Of a stretch of DNA of 64,000 nucleotides, positions 1 to 8,392 are shown piece by piece; positions within the stretch are counted from its first letter, which is position 1; each line of letters opens with the position of its first letter. Under the pieces are notes generated by a model, which was not told the DNA's origin, searched no databases, and was given only the letters and a program-made list of their open reading frames with translations. Source of the DNA: Phycisphaerales bacterium (GTDB lineage: Bacteria; Planctomycetota; Phycisphaerae; Phycisphaerales; UBA1924); assembly GCA_020850415.1 (NCBI GenBank), contig JADZER010000037.1, forward strand, positions 293,093 through 357,092, written 5' to 3'. The position numbers were made by a program, and so were the translations under genes.

Positions 1-14
1 TGTTCACGCAGACC

Positions 15-347
15 ATGTCACGGGTCGGGGTCCGGCGGGTACACATATGGCGCGGGGCGGCGTACATGCTCCCGGCGACGGGGCCGGGGATCGTGCTGTG
101 CGGGGCGGCGACGGCGGGCGTGATGCTCGGGCAGGAGGTGCTCCCGGCGGTGGCCGAGATCGTCTGGGGGGTGCTGATGATCGGAACGCTGCTCGGCTGG
201 ATTGTCGGGCAGGCGCTGCGCTGGCGTTCGTTCGTGAAGCACCACCTGGGCCTGCCGCACGCGGGGTGGATCGCGCTCTCGATGGTGATCGTGACGGGCC
301 TGGCGTTCGTGTCGCTGGGTCTGACGATCAGCCTGATGGGCTACTGA
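15..347 (+). CDS. Small membrane protein of unknown function (may be 5'-truncated)
   Basis: A 110-residue hydrophobic protein that I do not recognise. Three likely membrane helices lie around residues 18-40, 46-68 and 84-108, separated by short basic loops. The ATG at 15 is the first in the window, but the frame stays open to the window edge, so the gene may begin further left. It converges with the leftward multiheme cytochrome genes, leaving about 15 bases between the two stops. Its position beside a respiratory block makes a membrane partner of that block possible, but nothing in the sequence proves this. Confidence 0.5.
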   Translation: MSRVGVRRVHIWRGAAYMLPATGPGIVLCGAATAGVMLGQEVLPAVAEIVWGVLMIGTLLGWIVGQALRWRSFVKHHLGLPHAGWIALSMVIVTGLAFVSLGLTISLMGY

Positions 348-362
348 CCCGGTTGCGCGGGG

Positions 363-1859
363 CTACTGCCCGTCGGCGCCGGGGGCGGGCGGGGCGTCTT
401 CGGCCGGGGGCGGCGGGAGGCCCTCGGGCCCGTCGGCGCGGGTGTAGGTGGCGACCTTGTGGCAGCCCGGGGCGCACGAGCCGCCGGTGTCGGTGGGCTT
501 GAAGTTGATGGGGAGCATCCACTGGCCGTAGGGGGAGGTCTCGCGCACCATCGCCTTGTGGTTGCTGGCGTGGGTGTTGTGGCAGGCGCGGCAGGTGCGT
601 CCCTGCTCGCCCTTGACATGGAGGGCGTGGAGGTTCCGCTCGCCGTCGCGGAAGCGCGTGGCCTCCCAGGTGTGGTCTTCGAGGAGGAGGTCCTGGTCGT
701 GGCAGGAGAGGCAGAGCGCGTAGGCGTTCTCGCTGAATGCCTCGTAGAAGGCGCTGGTGTAGTTGGCGATGAGCAGGCGCGAGTGGTCGCTGCCGTGGAC
801 CTCGTGACAGGCGGCGCACTGGCCGTCGATGACCGGGCCGTGCGCGATGGGCAGGTGCTGGGCGAGGTCGCTGGCGACCGGGACGGGGTGCGGCGAGGCG
901 GGGGCCGCCGGTGTCGCGCCGGGGTTGCTGGCCAGCGGGGGCGGCGGGCTGGTCGGGTCGCGCAAGGGCTGGGCGGGATCGGCCGGGGTGGGATCCGCCT
1001 GGGCCGGACCGCTATGGCAGGCCATGCACGCGGCGACGGGGTCATCGTACTGGAGGGCTTCTGAGGAGGAGGCGTGAGGGGTGTGGCAGTTGAGGCACGC
1101 GCGGTCGTCGAGCACGGCCGAGTGGGGGAAGGCGGCGTGCTGGGCGCGGGCGAGCTGCTCCTCGTGGCAGCCCGTGCAGAGGGCGACGGTGTCGTTCTTG
1201 ATGAGGCCGGCGTGGTCCGAGCCGTGGGAGTCGTGGCACTCGAGGCAGTCGGCGCGGGCCGGCTCGTGGACGGTGAGTGCCGCGGCCATGTGCTCGCCGA
1301 GCTGCTCGTGGCACGAGAGGCAGAGGGAGCGACGCTCCTGGACGAGCAGGCCGGGGTGGTCGGCGGTGTGGGGGGCGTGGCAGGCGGTGCAGTCGCCGAC
1401 CTTGGCGGGCTCGTGGAGCCACTGGCCGTGCATGGCCTCGGTGTGGCAGGAGAGGCAGAGCTCGCCGGTGGTGTCGAACTTGATCATCTGGCGCGAGGCC
1501 GAGCCGTGGGGGTCGTGGCAGGCGAGGCAGTCGCCGTCGGCGAGCGGCTGGTGGACGACCGGGCCCTCGGTGCCGGTCTTGTCGATGTGGCAGAAGTCGC
1601 ACAGGTCGCGGCCCTGGCGCCGGAGCACGAAGGAGTGCTGGGCGACATCGACATCGTCGTGGCAGGTGCGGCAATCGGCGACGGCCGTGGGGCCGTGGAG
1701 GAAATCGTGCTGCATCGTGGCGGCGTGGCAGCCGTTGATGGTGCAGTTGGGCGTGCGGATATTGGGGCGGATGGTGGGGTCGAGGTCCTGGGCGAGGGCG
1801 CCCGTCGCGGCGCAGGAGACGGCGAGGGCCAGGAAGGGGGTGGCCCTGCGGCGGCTCAC
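363..1859 (-). CDS. Secreted multiheme cytochrome c, 15 heme-binding sites
   Basis: A 498-residue protein with an N-terminal signal peptide (arginines, a hydrophobic stretch, then ALAQ at about residue 24), so it is exported. I count 13 CxxCH motifs plus one CX4CH (CTINGCH, the first site) and one CX3CH (CAPGCH, the last), giving 15 possible c-type hemes. Many motifs come as pairs, the doubled-CxxCH arrangement of the cytochrome c3-like families. A Pro/Ala-rich linker separates the first 11 sites from the last four, and the C-terminus is again Pro-rich. The GTG start at 1859 overlaps the TGA of the upstream NapC/NirT-like gene (GTGA), so the two are translationally coupled. The likely role is carrying electrons in the periplasm. 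The substrate cannot be read from sequence. Confidence 0.85.
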   Translation of the reverse strand: MSRRRATPFLALAVSCAATGALAQDLDPTIRPNIRTPNCTINGCHAATMQHDFLHGPTAVADCRTCHDDVDVAQHSFVLRRQGRDLCDFCHIDKTGTEGPVVHQPLADGDCLACHDPHGSASRQMIKFDTTGELCLSCHTEAMHGQWLHEPAKVGDCTACHAPHTADHPGLLVQERRSLCLSCHEQLGEHMAAALTVHEPARADCLECHDSHGSDHAGLIKNDTVALCTGCHEEQLARAQHAAFPHSAVLDDRACLNCHTPHASSSEALQYDDPVAACMACHSGPAQADPTPADPAQPLRDPTSPPPPLASNPGATPAAPASPHPVPVASDLAQHLPIAHGPVIDGQCAACHEVHGSDHSRLLIANYTSAFYEAFSENAYALCLSCHDQDLLLEDHTWEATRFRDGERNLHALHVKGEQGRTCRACHNTHASNHKAMVRETSPYGQWMLPINFKPTDTGGSCAPGCHKVATYTRADGPEGLPPPPAEDAPPAPGADGQ

Positions 1860-3370
1860 GACCCACCCCCGAGGGCGGCCTTGGCGGCGGCGATCTTCTC
1901 GCGGGCCTGGCCGAGGAGCTGCTGCGTGTAGTCGGGGTTGTGCACGCCCCAGCTGCCGTCGAGCTCGACGAGCTGGATGAGCCCGCCGGCCTCGTCGAGG
2001 GCCTCGCGCCCCGGGCCGGGGGGGACCTGGCTGTCGAGGGCGTCGAACTCGGCCTTGGCCTTGTCGTAGAGCCCGCGGGTGGCGGTCTGCCACAGGGGGA
2101 TCATGCGGTCGCCGAGGCCCGGGGCGTGGCAGGCGTCGCAGCCGCTGGCCGCGGCCCGTCGGACCATCGCGCCGCTGTGCGGGTTGCTGTCGACCGGGGT
2201 CTGGGAGACATGGCACCCCGCGCAGTCGACATGGGCCATGAACATGGGGCTGACGGCGGTGGTGGCCTGCTCGGCGCCTGCGGCGAGGTATGACCGCTGC
2301 TGGATGTTGTGCTGGTCGATGTGGCAGCCCGTGCAGTCGAGGGCCTGGAGCCGCTCCTCCATGGCCTCGGGCCCGTGCCGGGGCTCGCCGTGGCAGCTGA
2401 AGCACTCGATCTTGTGCTTGCCCTCCTGGTGGATGCGGTGGAGCTCCTCGGCGGGCTTGGCGTGGTCGACGCCGAAGGTGTGGCACGAGAGGCAGGCGGT
2501 GTCGTCGATGGGGTTTGGGTTGGTGGTGACGCCGCGGTGGCAGGACTCGCAGCTGGCGCCCCAGTCGAGGAAGTCGGCGTGGTTGACCATGAGCCCGCGG
2601 TACTCGAACTCCTCGGCGGGGGGCTCGTGGCAGGCCTGGCAGTTGGCGGGGGGGACGCCCTCGGCGGTGGTGGGGTGTCCCTCGGGGAACAGCTCGGGGT
2701 CGGCGTCGGCGCCGGGGGCCGCCTCATCGGGCTGGCGGACGGTCATGCGGATGAGCCGGATGCCGGGGCCGGCGTCCGCGGGCGGCTCGGTGTGCTGGGC
2801 CTGGAGGACGGTGTCGTCGGCGCTCTCGATGAGGTGGCAGGTGATGCAGATGCCGGTGTTGACCTCGAAGTGGGTGCTGCCGCGGATGTGCGAGTGGCAG
2901 GTCGTGCACTGCATCTTGATGCCGAAGTACTCGTGGTCGAGGTGCAGCTCGTGGCTGAACTTGAAGGAGTCGGTATCGGTATTGGTCTCGATGATGTGCT
3001 CTTTGGTGTGGCAGCCGGCGCGGGTGCAGGCCATCTCGCTGACCGAGGCGGAGGGCTTGGGGCTGGTGCGGTTGAGGATGTCGTCGACGACCTGTCCGGC
3101 GCCGTTGAGCTTGGCGGCGATGAAGTTGTCGACGCCGGGGTCGATGTGGCACTCGACGCAGTGGACCTCGGTGTGGGTGTCGTTCTTCCAGCTCGTGTAG
3201 AAGGGCTCCATGATGTGGCAGCTGTTGCAGAACCAGCTCTGGGAGCTGATCTCCACGGACACGACCATGAAGACGACGAACAGGACCGAGCCGATCGCCA
3301 GCCGCTTGACGGTGAAGAGCTTCTTGCGGGGCTTGGGGGTGGCGGCGTCGGCTTGAGACTTCCGGCCCAT
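1856..3370 (-). CDS. Membrane-anchored multiheme cytochrome c, NapC/NirT-type N-terminus, 12 heme sites
   Basis: A 504-residue protein. Basic residues 1-25 precede one membrane helix at about 26-45 (SVLFVVFMVVSVEISS), immediately followed by CNSCH. This is the NapC/NirT layout, in which a short anchor presents hemes on the periplasmic face and takes electrons from quinol. The N-terminal third has CNSCH, CVECH, a CX4CH site (CTRAGCH), CTTCH and CITCH. Seven more CxxCH sites follow in a longer C-terminal part, so the protein is much larger than a tetraheme NapC. The C-terminal 60 residues lack hemes and look helical. It is the first gene of a two-gene leftward operon, with a TATAAT box about 200 bases upstream. 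A quinol-oxidising role is family knowledge; the pairing with the 15-heme protein is inference. Confidence 0.85.
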   Translation of the reverse strand: MGRKSQADAATPKPRKKLFTVKRLAIGSVLFVVFMVVSVEISSQSWFCNSCHIMEPFYTSWKNDTHTEVHCVECHIDPGVDNFIAAKLNGAGQVVDDILNRTSPKPSASVSEMACTRAGCHTKEHIIETNTDTDSFKFSHELHLDHEYFGIKMQCTTCHSHIRGSTHFEVNTGICITCHLIESADDTVLQAQHTEPPADAGPGIRLIRMTVRQPDEAAPGADADPELFPEGHPTTAEGVPPANCQACHEPPAEEFEYRGLMVNHADFLDWGASCESCHRGVTTNPNPIDDTACLSCHTFGVDHAKPAEELHRIHQEGKHKIECFSCHGEPRHGPEAMEERLQALDCTGCHIDQHNIQQRSYLAAGAEQATTAVSPMFMAHVDCAGCHVSQTPVDSNPHSGAMVRRAAASGCDACHAPGLGDRMIPLWQTATRGLYDKAKAEFDALDSQVPPGPGREALDEAGGLIQLVELDGSWGVHNPDYTQQLLGQAREKIAAAKAALGGGS

Positions 3371-3516
3371 GGGTCGGCCCTTCCTTCCCGGCGTGTCGCC
3401 GGCCGATGGGGGATCGCGGGGTCGGGTGATTATCCACCCAAGAGGTCAGGAATACCAGCGGCGGGTCTGCCACGCATGAGAGAGACCCATCCAGCTTCGC
3501 GCCGGGCTCCTGATTT

Positions 3517-3529
3517 CGAGAAAATCTCG
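3517..3529. promoter_or_regulatory. Candidate activator-binding inverted repeat
   Basis: CGAGA-AAA-TCTCG is a perfect 5+5 inverted repeat in AT-rich DNA, about 76 bases upstream of the -24 GG of the sigma54-type promoter at 3604. That is a usual distance for an NtrC-type enhancer site, and an NtrC-type regulator is encoded just downstream. It is a single copy, so this is an inference from position and symmetry only. Confidence 0.35.
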
Positions 3530-3572
3530 CAGGCTTGATTTCCATTCTTGAGAAACAAGTGCTACAAGTCCT

Positions 3573-3578
3573 ATTATA
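3573..3578 (-). promoter_or_regulatory. TATAAT -10 box for the leftward multiheme cytochrome operon
   Basis: A perfect TATAAT on the minus strand, in the AT-rich part of the divergent region, would start transcription near 3566, about 195 bases before the NapC/NirT-like start codon. No good -35 hexamer lies 17 bases upstream, so an activator may be needed. Confidence 0.5.
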
Positions 3579-3603
3579 GTGCTTGCCTGGATTGCCGGCC
3601 CCG

Positions 3604-3620
3604 CGGCACAGGCGTTGCAT
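3604..3620 (+). promoter_or_regulatory. Sigma54-type (-24/-12) promoter
   Basis: The sequence CGGCACAGGCGTTGCAT matches the sigma54 consensus TGGCACG-N4-TTGCA/T in all but two informative bases. The invariant GG (3605-3606) and GC (3617-3618) are 12 bases apart, exactly as required. Transcription would start near 3632, about 100 bases before the NTF2-like gene. The response regulator encoded next has the GAFTGA motif that contacts sigma54, which makes autoregulation plausible. Confidence 0.65.
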
Positions 3621-3732
3621 CAAGTTGCGTGCCAGCAAGTGATTGAGACCGGCCCGATGACGGATTGGGCTCGAGCAAATCCACCCGGTGCCACCCCTGG
3701 GGTCCCGGCCAGACCGAACGAAGGAGTGATCC

Positions 3733-4344
3733 ATGTCCGCGACTCTGCTTTCCGCCCTGGCCGCCGCGAGTCTGAGCCTGGGCATGCACGCCGGCCTGAG
3801 CCCCGAGGTCTCGTCGTGGGACGCGTCCCAGCCGGCGGTGGAGCAGCCGGAGGGCCCGCAGCCGGCGGCGTCGTATGACCCCGCGGAGGATGTGAAGACG
3901 ATCGACGGGGTGATGAAGGCGTTGTACGCGTGCACGGCGGGCCCCCCCGGGCAGGCGCGGGACTGGGACCGGCTGCGGAACCTCTGCCACCAGGACATGC
4001 GCTTCCTGGCGGTGCGCAGCGACGGCGCGGACGGGGCCGTGGTGTTCACGCTCACGGTCGAGGACTACATCATGCACAACAAGACCTACTTCGAGAAGGG
4101 CGGGTTCTTCGAGTCGGAGCTCGCGCGGCGGACGGAGAGCTTCGGGAACATCACGCATGTGTGGAGCACCTTCGAGTCGCGTCTGGGCTCGGCGGGGGCG
4201 GACCCGTACACGCGCGGCATCTACAGCGTGCAGCTGCTCAAGGACGGCGGGCGGTGGTGGGTGCTCAGCTGCAGCTGGGACATGGAGCGCCCGGACAACC
4301 CGCTCCCCGAGAAGTATCTGGAAACCCCCGTCGGGGGCGAGTGA
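3733..4344 (+). CDS. Exported NTF2/SnoaL-fold-like protein of unknown function
   Basis: 203 residues with a short hydrophobic N-terminus (residues 2-20) that looks like a signal sequence. The rest reads like a single NTF2/SnoaL alpha-beta cone domain: an N-terminal helix (TIDGVMKALYACT), a helix with conserved-looking DWDRLRNLCHQDMRF, then alternating strands ending in WWVLSCSWDMER. This fold is often used for small-ligand binding or subunit assembly, and no catalytic residues can be named. The ATG at 3733 follows a strong AAGGAG (3721-3726). It stands first after the sigma54-type promoter and 15 bases before the response regulator, so it may be a sensor accessory or a target of that system. 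The fold call is tentative. Confidence 0.55.
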   Translation: MSATLLSALAAASLSLGMHAGLSPEVSSWDASQPAVEQPEGPQPAASYDPAEDVKTIDGVMKALYACTAGPPGQARDWDRLRNLCHQDMRFLAVRSDGADGAVVFTLTVEDYIMHNKTYFEKGGFFESELARRTESFGNITHVWSTFESRLGSAGADPYTRGIYSVQLLKDGGRWWVLSCSWDMERPDNPLPEKYLETPVGGE

Positions 4345-4359
4345 TCGCCGGAGCATCGC

Positions 4360-5760
4360 GTGAGCAGCGAGGAGGCCAGGACGCACGCCGGGAAGTCGAT
4401 CCTCATCGCGGAGGACGAGGCGCTGCTGCGCGAATCGCTCGCCGAGCTGCTGGGCGCGGAGGGCTACCGGGTCTCGCAGGCGGCGAACGGGCGTGAGGCG
4501 TTCGGGCTGGCGCTCGAGACGCCGTTCGATCTGGTGATCACCGACATCCGGATGCCCGAGATGGACGGGATGACGCTCCTGGGCAAGCTCCAGGAGCTCG
4601 CGCACCAGACGCCGGTGATCGTGATCACGGCGTACGGGACGGTGGAGAGCGCCGTGCTGGCGATGCGTTCGGGCGCGGCCGATTACCTGCTCAAGCCGAT
4701 GCAGTTCGACGAGGTGCTGATGCGGGTGCGTCGGGCGATGGACTTCGGCGAGATCCGGCGCGACCGGCGCCGGATGACCGAGCAGCTCGCGGCGGGCAGC
4801 GCGTTCCAGAACCTGATCGGCGAGTCGCCGGCGATGCTGCGTCTGTTCGAGCTGGCCCGCAAGCTCTCGGCGGTGCGGTCGAGCGTGCTGATCGTCGGGG
4901 AGAGCGGGACGGGCAAGGAGCTGTTCGCGCGGGCGATCCACTTCAACGGGCCGGGCCGGGACAAGCCGTTCGTCGCGGTCAACTGCGGGGCGATCCCCGA
5001 CTCGCTGATCGAGAGCGAGCTGTTCGGCCACAAGCGGGGGGCGTTCACGGGCGCGGTGGCGGACCGGATCGGCTATTTCGAGGCCGCGCACGGGGGAACG
5101 CTGTTCCTCGACGAGATGTCGACCCTGCCGCTGGCGGTGCAGAGCTCGCTGCTGCGCGTGCTGGAGGAGCGGGTGGTGACGCCGGTGGGGGACACGCGGG
5201 CCAAGCCGGTGGATGTGCGGATCGTGGCGGCGTCGAACCAGAACCTGGCCGATCTGGTCGGGCGAGGCGGGTTCCGCGAGGACCTGCTGTACCGGCTGGA
5301 TGTCGTGCGCCTGGAGCTGCCCCCGCTGCGCGAGCGCCCGGAGGATATCCCGCGCCTCGCCTACCACTTCCTGGCGAAGTACACGCGGGAGATGAGCAAG
5401 CGCGTGACGGGCATCAGCAACACGGCCATGCGGGCGCTGCTCGGGCACGAGTGGCGGGGCAATGTCCGCGAGCTGGAGAATGTGATCGAGCGGGCGGTGA
5501 TCTTCGCCGAGGGGCGTGAGATCGAGCCCGAGGACCTGCCCTTCGTGCCCCGGGCCGGGCCGGTGGCCGAGGGCGAGGACCTCAAGGACGCCGTCCGCTC
5601 GTTCGAGCGCCAGCACATCCTCGCGAGCCTGAAGCGCCACGACTGGGACAAGAACGAGACGGCCCGGCAGCTCGGTATCGGGCTCTCGAGCCTGTACCGG
5701 AAGCTCGACGAGCTCAAGATCCCGAAGGAAACACCCGAGCCGGAGACCACCGGGAGGTAA
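4360..5760 (+). CDS. NtrC-family sigma54-dependent response regulator
   Basis: 466 residues from a GTG start. A receiver domain (about 12-125) has the acidic pair E18/D19, the phospho-acceptor D62 in [13 protein letters not shown] and the later K in LLKPMQF. A linker leads to an AAA+ domain (about 150-390) with Walker A GESGTGKE at 180-187, the sigma54-contact motif GAFTGA at 227-232, Walker B GGTLFLDE and arginine-finger region [16 protein letters not shown] Fis-type helix-turn-helix ([20 protein letters not shown]) closes the protein. All parts are intact, so it should be a true enhancer-binding activator. It lies just upstream of two sensor genes and between the two heme-protein operons, which makes those its likely targets. 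Confidence 0.93.
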   Translation: MSSEEARTHAGKSILIAEDEALLRESLAELLGAEGYRVSQAANGREAFGLALETPFDLVITDIRMPEMDGMTLLGKLQELAHQTPVIVITAYGTVESAVLAMRSGAADYLLKPMQFDEVLMRVRRAMDFGEIRRDRRRMTEQLAAGSAFQNLIGESPAMLRLFELARKLSAVRSSVLIVGESGTGKELFARAIHFNGPGRDKPFVAVNCGAIPDSLIESELFGHKRGAFTGAVADRIGYFEAAHGGTLFLDEMSTLPLAVQSSLLRVLEERVVTPVGDTRAKPVDVRIVAASNQNLADLVGRGGFREDLLYRLDVVRLELPPLRERPEDIPRLAYHFLAKYTREMSKRVTGISNTAMRALLGHEWRGNVRELENVIERAVIFAEGREIEPEDLPFVPRAGPVAEGEDLKDAVRSFERQHILASLKRHDWDKNETARQLGIGLSSLYRKLDELKIPKETPEPETTGR

Positions 5761-5849
5761 CGACGAACCAACAGCGCATCCGGGGTGGGGCGCCGCCGGC
5801 CCCAGGCGAAGACGGAACCGCCTGAGGCACCGGCCGCGGAGTCCCGAGC

Positions 5850-6893
5850 ATGCTGCGACGAAAGCTCCTTGCCAGGATCGGTCTCTTGATCAGCGCCTTT
5901 GTGTGCGGCGCGGTCGTTGCCGTGGTGCTGCTCCAGCGGGTGGTGCATGAGATCGACCGGGTGAACGAGGACACGGCCCGGCTGACCGACGGCGTCAACG
6001 AGCTGGCGGCGTCGATCACGGCGCTGGAGGCCCAGCGCCTCACCGGAAGCGCCGCGGTCGAGCCGACGGCCGAGCTGTTCGCGGCGTCGGCGGTGGACGG
6101 GGCGATGGACAAGCTGGCGTCGCACCCGGTGACCCAGGGCCCGAACGGCGAGGCAGCGGAGGTGTTTATCCGCATTTCGTCCGTGCTGCCGGCGTTCACC
6201 CGGGGCCAGCACGCGGCGAGCGACGCGGAGGCGCTCGCCTCCTCGATCGCGCTGCGGGGGGAGGTGCGGACGCTCGGGCAGATCACCTCCCGCTACGCGG
6301 CGGCGGAGCGGGAGGCGCTGGGCCGGCACTTCCGCATGCTGGTGCTCGGCCTTACACTGGCGGCCATCGTGATGGTGAACGCCTCGGTCATCGTGCTGCT
6401 GCACACCGCGTACATGATCCTGCGTCCGGTGGACCAGCTGGTGGCGGCCAGCCGCGAGCTGGCCCTCGAGCGGTTCGATCACCGGGTGCAGATCGACCAG
6501 GAGGACGAGTTCGGTGAACTGGCGCACGCGTACAACCAGCTGGCCGAGCAGCTCGAGGCCAACGAGCAGCGGAAGATGGAGACGCTGCGCCAGGTCGCGG
6601 TCGCGTTGAACCACGACCTGAACAACACGCTGGCGGCGATCGAGCTGGAACTGCGGCTCGCGGACCTGCAGACGGGCGGCGACCCCAAGCTGGCCGAGCG
6701 GTTCACCCGGATGCACAAGAGCGTGGCCCGCGTCGCCAAGGCGGTGAGGTCGCTCGCGGAGGTGCGCCGGATCGTGCTGACCGAGTACATGCCGGGGCAG
6801 CTGATGCTCGATCTGGAGCGTTCGGTGAGCGACGGGGACGCGCCGGCGGCGACCGATGTCCCGTCGGCGGCGCAGGAGGCCCCGCACCCGTGA
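5850..6893 (+). CDS. Sensor protein with HAMP and histidine-bearing dimerisation domain but no ATPase domain
   Basis: 347 residues. Membrane helix 1 at about 9-30, a periplasmic helical region of about 130 residues, membrane helix 2 at about 165-190, then a HAMP domain starting at ILRPVDQLVAASRELA. A HisKA-like helix pair follows, with an H-box ALNHDLNNTLAAIELELRL (H255). The protein then stops after about 90 residues: none of the N, G1, F or G2 boxes of a kinase ATPase domain is present. So it can sense and dimerise but cannot phosphorylate by itself. Its stop overlaps the GTG of a complete kinase (GTGA), suggesting the two act together. The C-terminal 35 residues are Ala/Pro/Asp-rich and disordered-looking. 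Confidence 0.8.
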   Translation: MLRRKLLARIGLLISAFVCGAVVAVVLLQRVVHEIDRVNEDTARLTDGVNELAASITALEAQRLTGSAAVEPTAELFAASAVDGAMDKLASHPVTQGPNGEAAEVFIRISSVLPAFTRGQHAASDAEALASSIALRGEVRTLGQITSRYAAAEREALGRHFRMLVLGLTLAAIVMVNASVIVLLHTAYMILRPVDQLVAASRELALERFDHRVQIDQEDEFGELAHAYNQLAEQLEANEQRKMETLRQVAVALNHDLNNTLAAIELELRLADLQTGGDPKLAERFTRMHKSVARVAKAVRSLAEVRRIVLTEYMPGQLMLDLERSVSDGDAPAATDVPSAAQEAPHP

Positions 6894-8287
6894 GCGCCGG
6901 CCTCTCTCCACCGCCGGGCGCGTCATGCCCCCCCACGCGACGGCGGCCCGGGGAGGTCGCGCGGCTGTCGGTGCTCCGGACCGAGCTGCGCTGGCTCATG
7001 CGCCTGCGCTGGGGCGCGGGGGCGCTCTTTGTGCTGGGCTCGCCCCTGGGCCTGCTGCTTGCCGACGCGCCCGCGCCGCCGGTGTGGATCGGCGTCATCG
7101 GGCTGGTCATCCTCGCCCACAACGGGCTGGCCACGATCATCGAGCGGTGGACGCCCGAGCTCCGCCAGCGGCTGGTGGCGCTGGAGCGGTTCGCGGGCCT
7201 GCAGGTGGCGGCGGACCTGGTGTGCCTGGCGGGGCTCATCGCGGTCACCGGCGGGCTGCTCAGCCCGGTCCTGGGGTTCGTCGTCTTTCACATGGTCTTC
7301 GCGGCGCTGCTGCTGGCGAGGGCGTGGGCGTACGGCGCGGCGGCGGCGGCGGTGGGGCTCCTCGCCTGCGGGCTGCTCGTGACGGGGCGGTGGCCCGCCG
7401 ATCCGCCCGGGGCGATGCTGTTCGTGGGGTGGGCGGCGACGCTGGTGGGCACGGTCTTCGTGAGCGAGCGGATCGCCTCGACGCTGCACCGGCGGGAGCG
7501 GGCCCGGATCCGCAAGAACCGGCGACTCCGCGAGCTGGCGACGATGCTGCGCACGCAGCAGGGGGCGATGGTCCAGCACGAGAAGATGGCCGCGATGGGG
7601 CGTCTGGCCGCGGGCGTGGCCCACGAGATCAACAACCCGCTGGCGAGCATGGACGGGGCGCTGCAGCTGATGGAGCGCAACCCCGAGGCGCCACCCCGCC
7701 CGTCGACGGTCCGCGCGCTGCGGGACCAGGTCCGCCGGATCCAGGAGACGGTGCGCGAGCTGACGGCGTTCGCGCACCCGGACCGGAGCCTGGGCGAGCC
7801 CGTGCCGCTGAACTCGGTGGTGAGCGGGGCGCTGCGGATGCTGGAGTTCGACCACCGGGTGCGCCGCTGCCGCGTCGAGACCGACCTTGGCGCGTCGTCG
7901 GGGCTTGGGTGTGTGGCGCCGCGGTCCTTGCAGCAGGTCATCATGAACCTGGTCCTCAACGCGCTGGACGCGGTCGCCGACCGGCTCGAGCCCGTGGTCG
8001 CCGTCCGGTCGAGCCGGCACGAAGGGCGGTGCATGATCGAGGTCGCCGACAACGGCGTGGGGATCCCCGCCGAGAAGCTCGCGGAGATCTTCGAGCCGTT
8101 CTACACCACCAAGCCGGTGGGCTCGGGGACCGGGCTGGGGCTGTCGATCAGCCAGAGCCTGATCCGGGAGCTTGGGGGGGAGATCCGGGTGTCCAGCCAG
8201 CCGGGTGTCGGGACGACCTTCACGGTCGTGGTCCCGGCGCACGCGGGCCCCGAATCAGGTGCGGGGGCGGATAGCTGCGGGACCTGA
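6890..8287 (+). CDS. NtrB-like membrane histidine kinase
   Basis: 465 residues. About six hydrophobic segments between residues 40 and 200 form a membrane-embedded sensor, followed by a coiled linker. The HisKA H-box is AAGVAHEINNPLASM with the phosphorylated H245. The ATPase domain has the N-box (QQVIMNLVLNALDAV), G1 (DNGVGIP), F-box (FEPFYTTK) and G2 (GTGLGLSIS), all intact. The HEINNP box and domain order are those of kinases that pair with NtrC-type regulators. It overlaps the preceding truncated sensor by four bases and ends about 100 bases before the tetraheme cytochrome. Phosphotransfer to the regulator at 4360 is inferred from adjacency. Confidence 0.92.
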   Translation: MSAGLSPPPGASCPPTRRRPGEVARLSVLRTELRWLMRLRWGAGALFVLGSPLGLLLADAPAPPVWIGVIGLVILAHNGLATIIERWTPELRQRLVALERFAGLQVAADLVCLAGLIAVTGGLLSPVLGFVVFHMVFAALLLARAWAYGAAAAAVGLLACGLLVTGRWPADPPGAMLFVGWAATLVGTVFVSERIASTLHRRERARIRKNRRLRELATMLRTQQGAMVQHEKMAAMGRLAAGVAHEINNPLASMDGALQLMERNPEAPPRPSTVRALRDQVRRIQETVRELTAFAHPDRSLGEPVPLNSVVSGALRMLEFDHRVRRCRVETDLGASSGLGCVAPRSLQQVIMNLVLNALDAVADRLEPVVAVRSSRHEGRCMIEVADNGVGIPAEKLAEIFEPFYTTKPVGSGTGLGLSISQSLIRELGGEIRVSSQPGVGTTFTVVVPAHAGPESGAGADSCGT

Positions 8288-8392
8288 CAAACCAGGGGTA
8301 TGCACTTGGATGGATGCTCGCGGGGCCCCGGCAGAGGAAAAGACAGCTAGATAGCGATATTCTCATCCGAATACCCTCAGGTGCGCCATTCC

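Larger units (their letters stand above)
3371..3732. promoter_or_regulatory. Divergent intergenic region between cytochrome operon and regulator operon
   Basis: 362 bases without a convincing gene and clearly AT-richer than the flanking genes. It carries a leftward TATAAT box, a rightward sigma54-type -24/-12 element and a 13-base inverted repeat between the first gene and the sigma54 element; these are listed separately. Rightward translation starts at 3733 after a strong AAGGAG. The leftward transcript would have an untranslated leader of nearly 200 bases in which I see no convincing riboswitch. Confidence 0.7.

Noticed and set aside
3617..3634. Second sigma54-like element on the minus strand (TGGCACGCAACTTGAT)
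   Set aside because: The -24 half is perfect, but the -12 half has GA in place of the invariant GC, so I do not call it for the leftward operon.
3574..5640. Leftward frame of 688 codons opposite the NTF2-like and response regulator genes
   Set aside because: Antisense shadow; both opposite genes have clear domains and ribosome sites.
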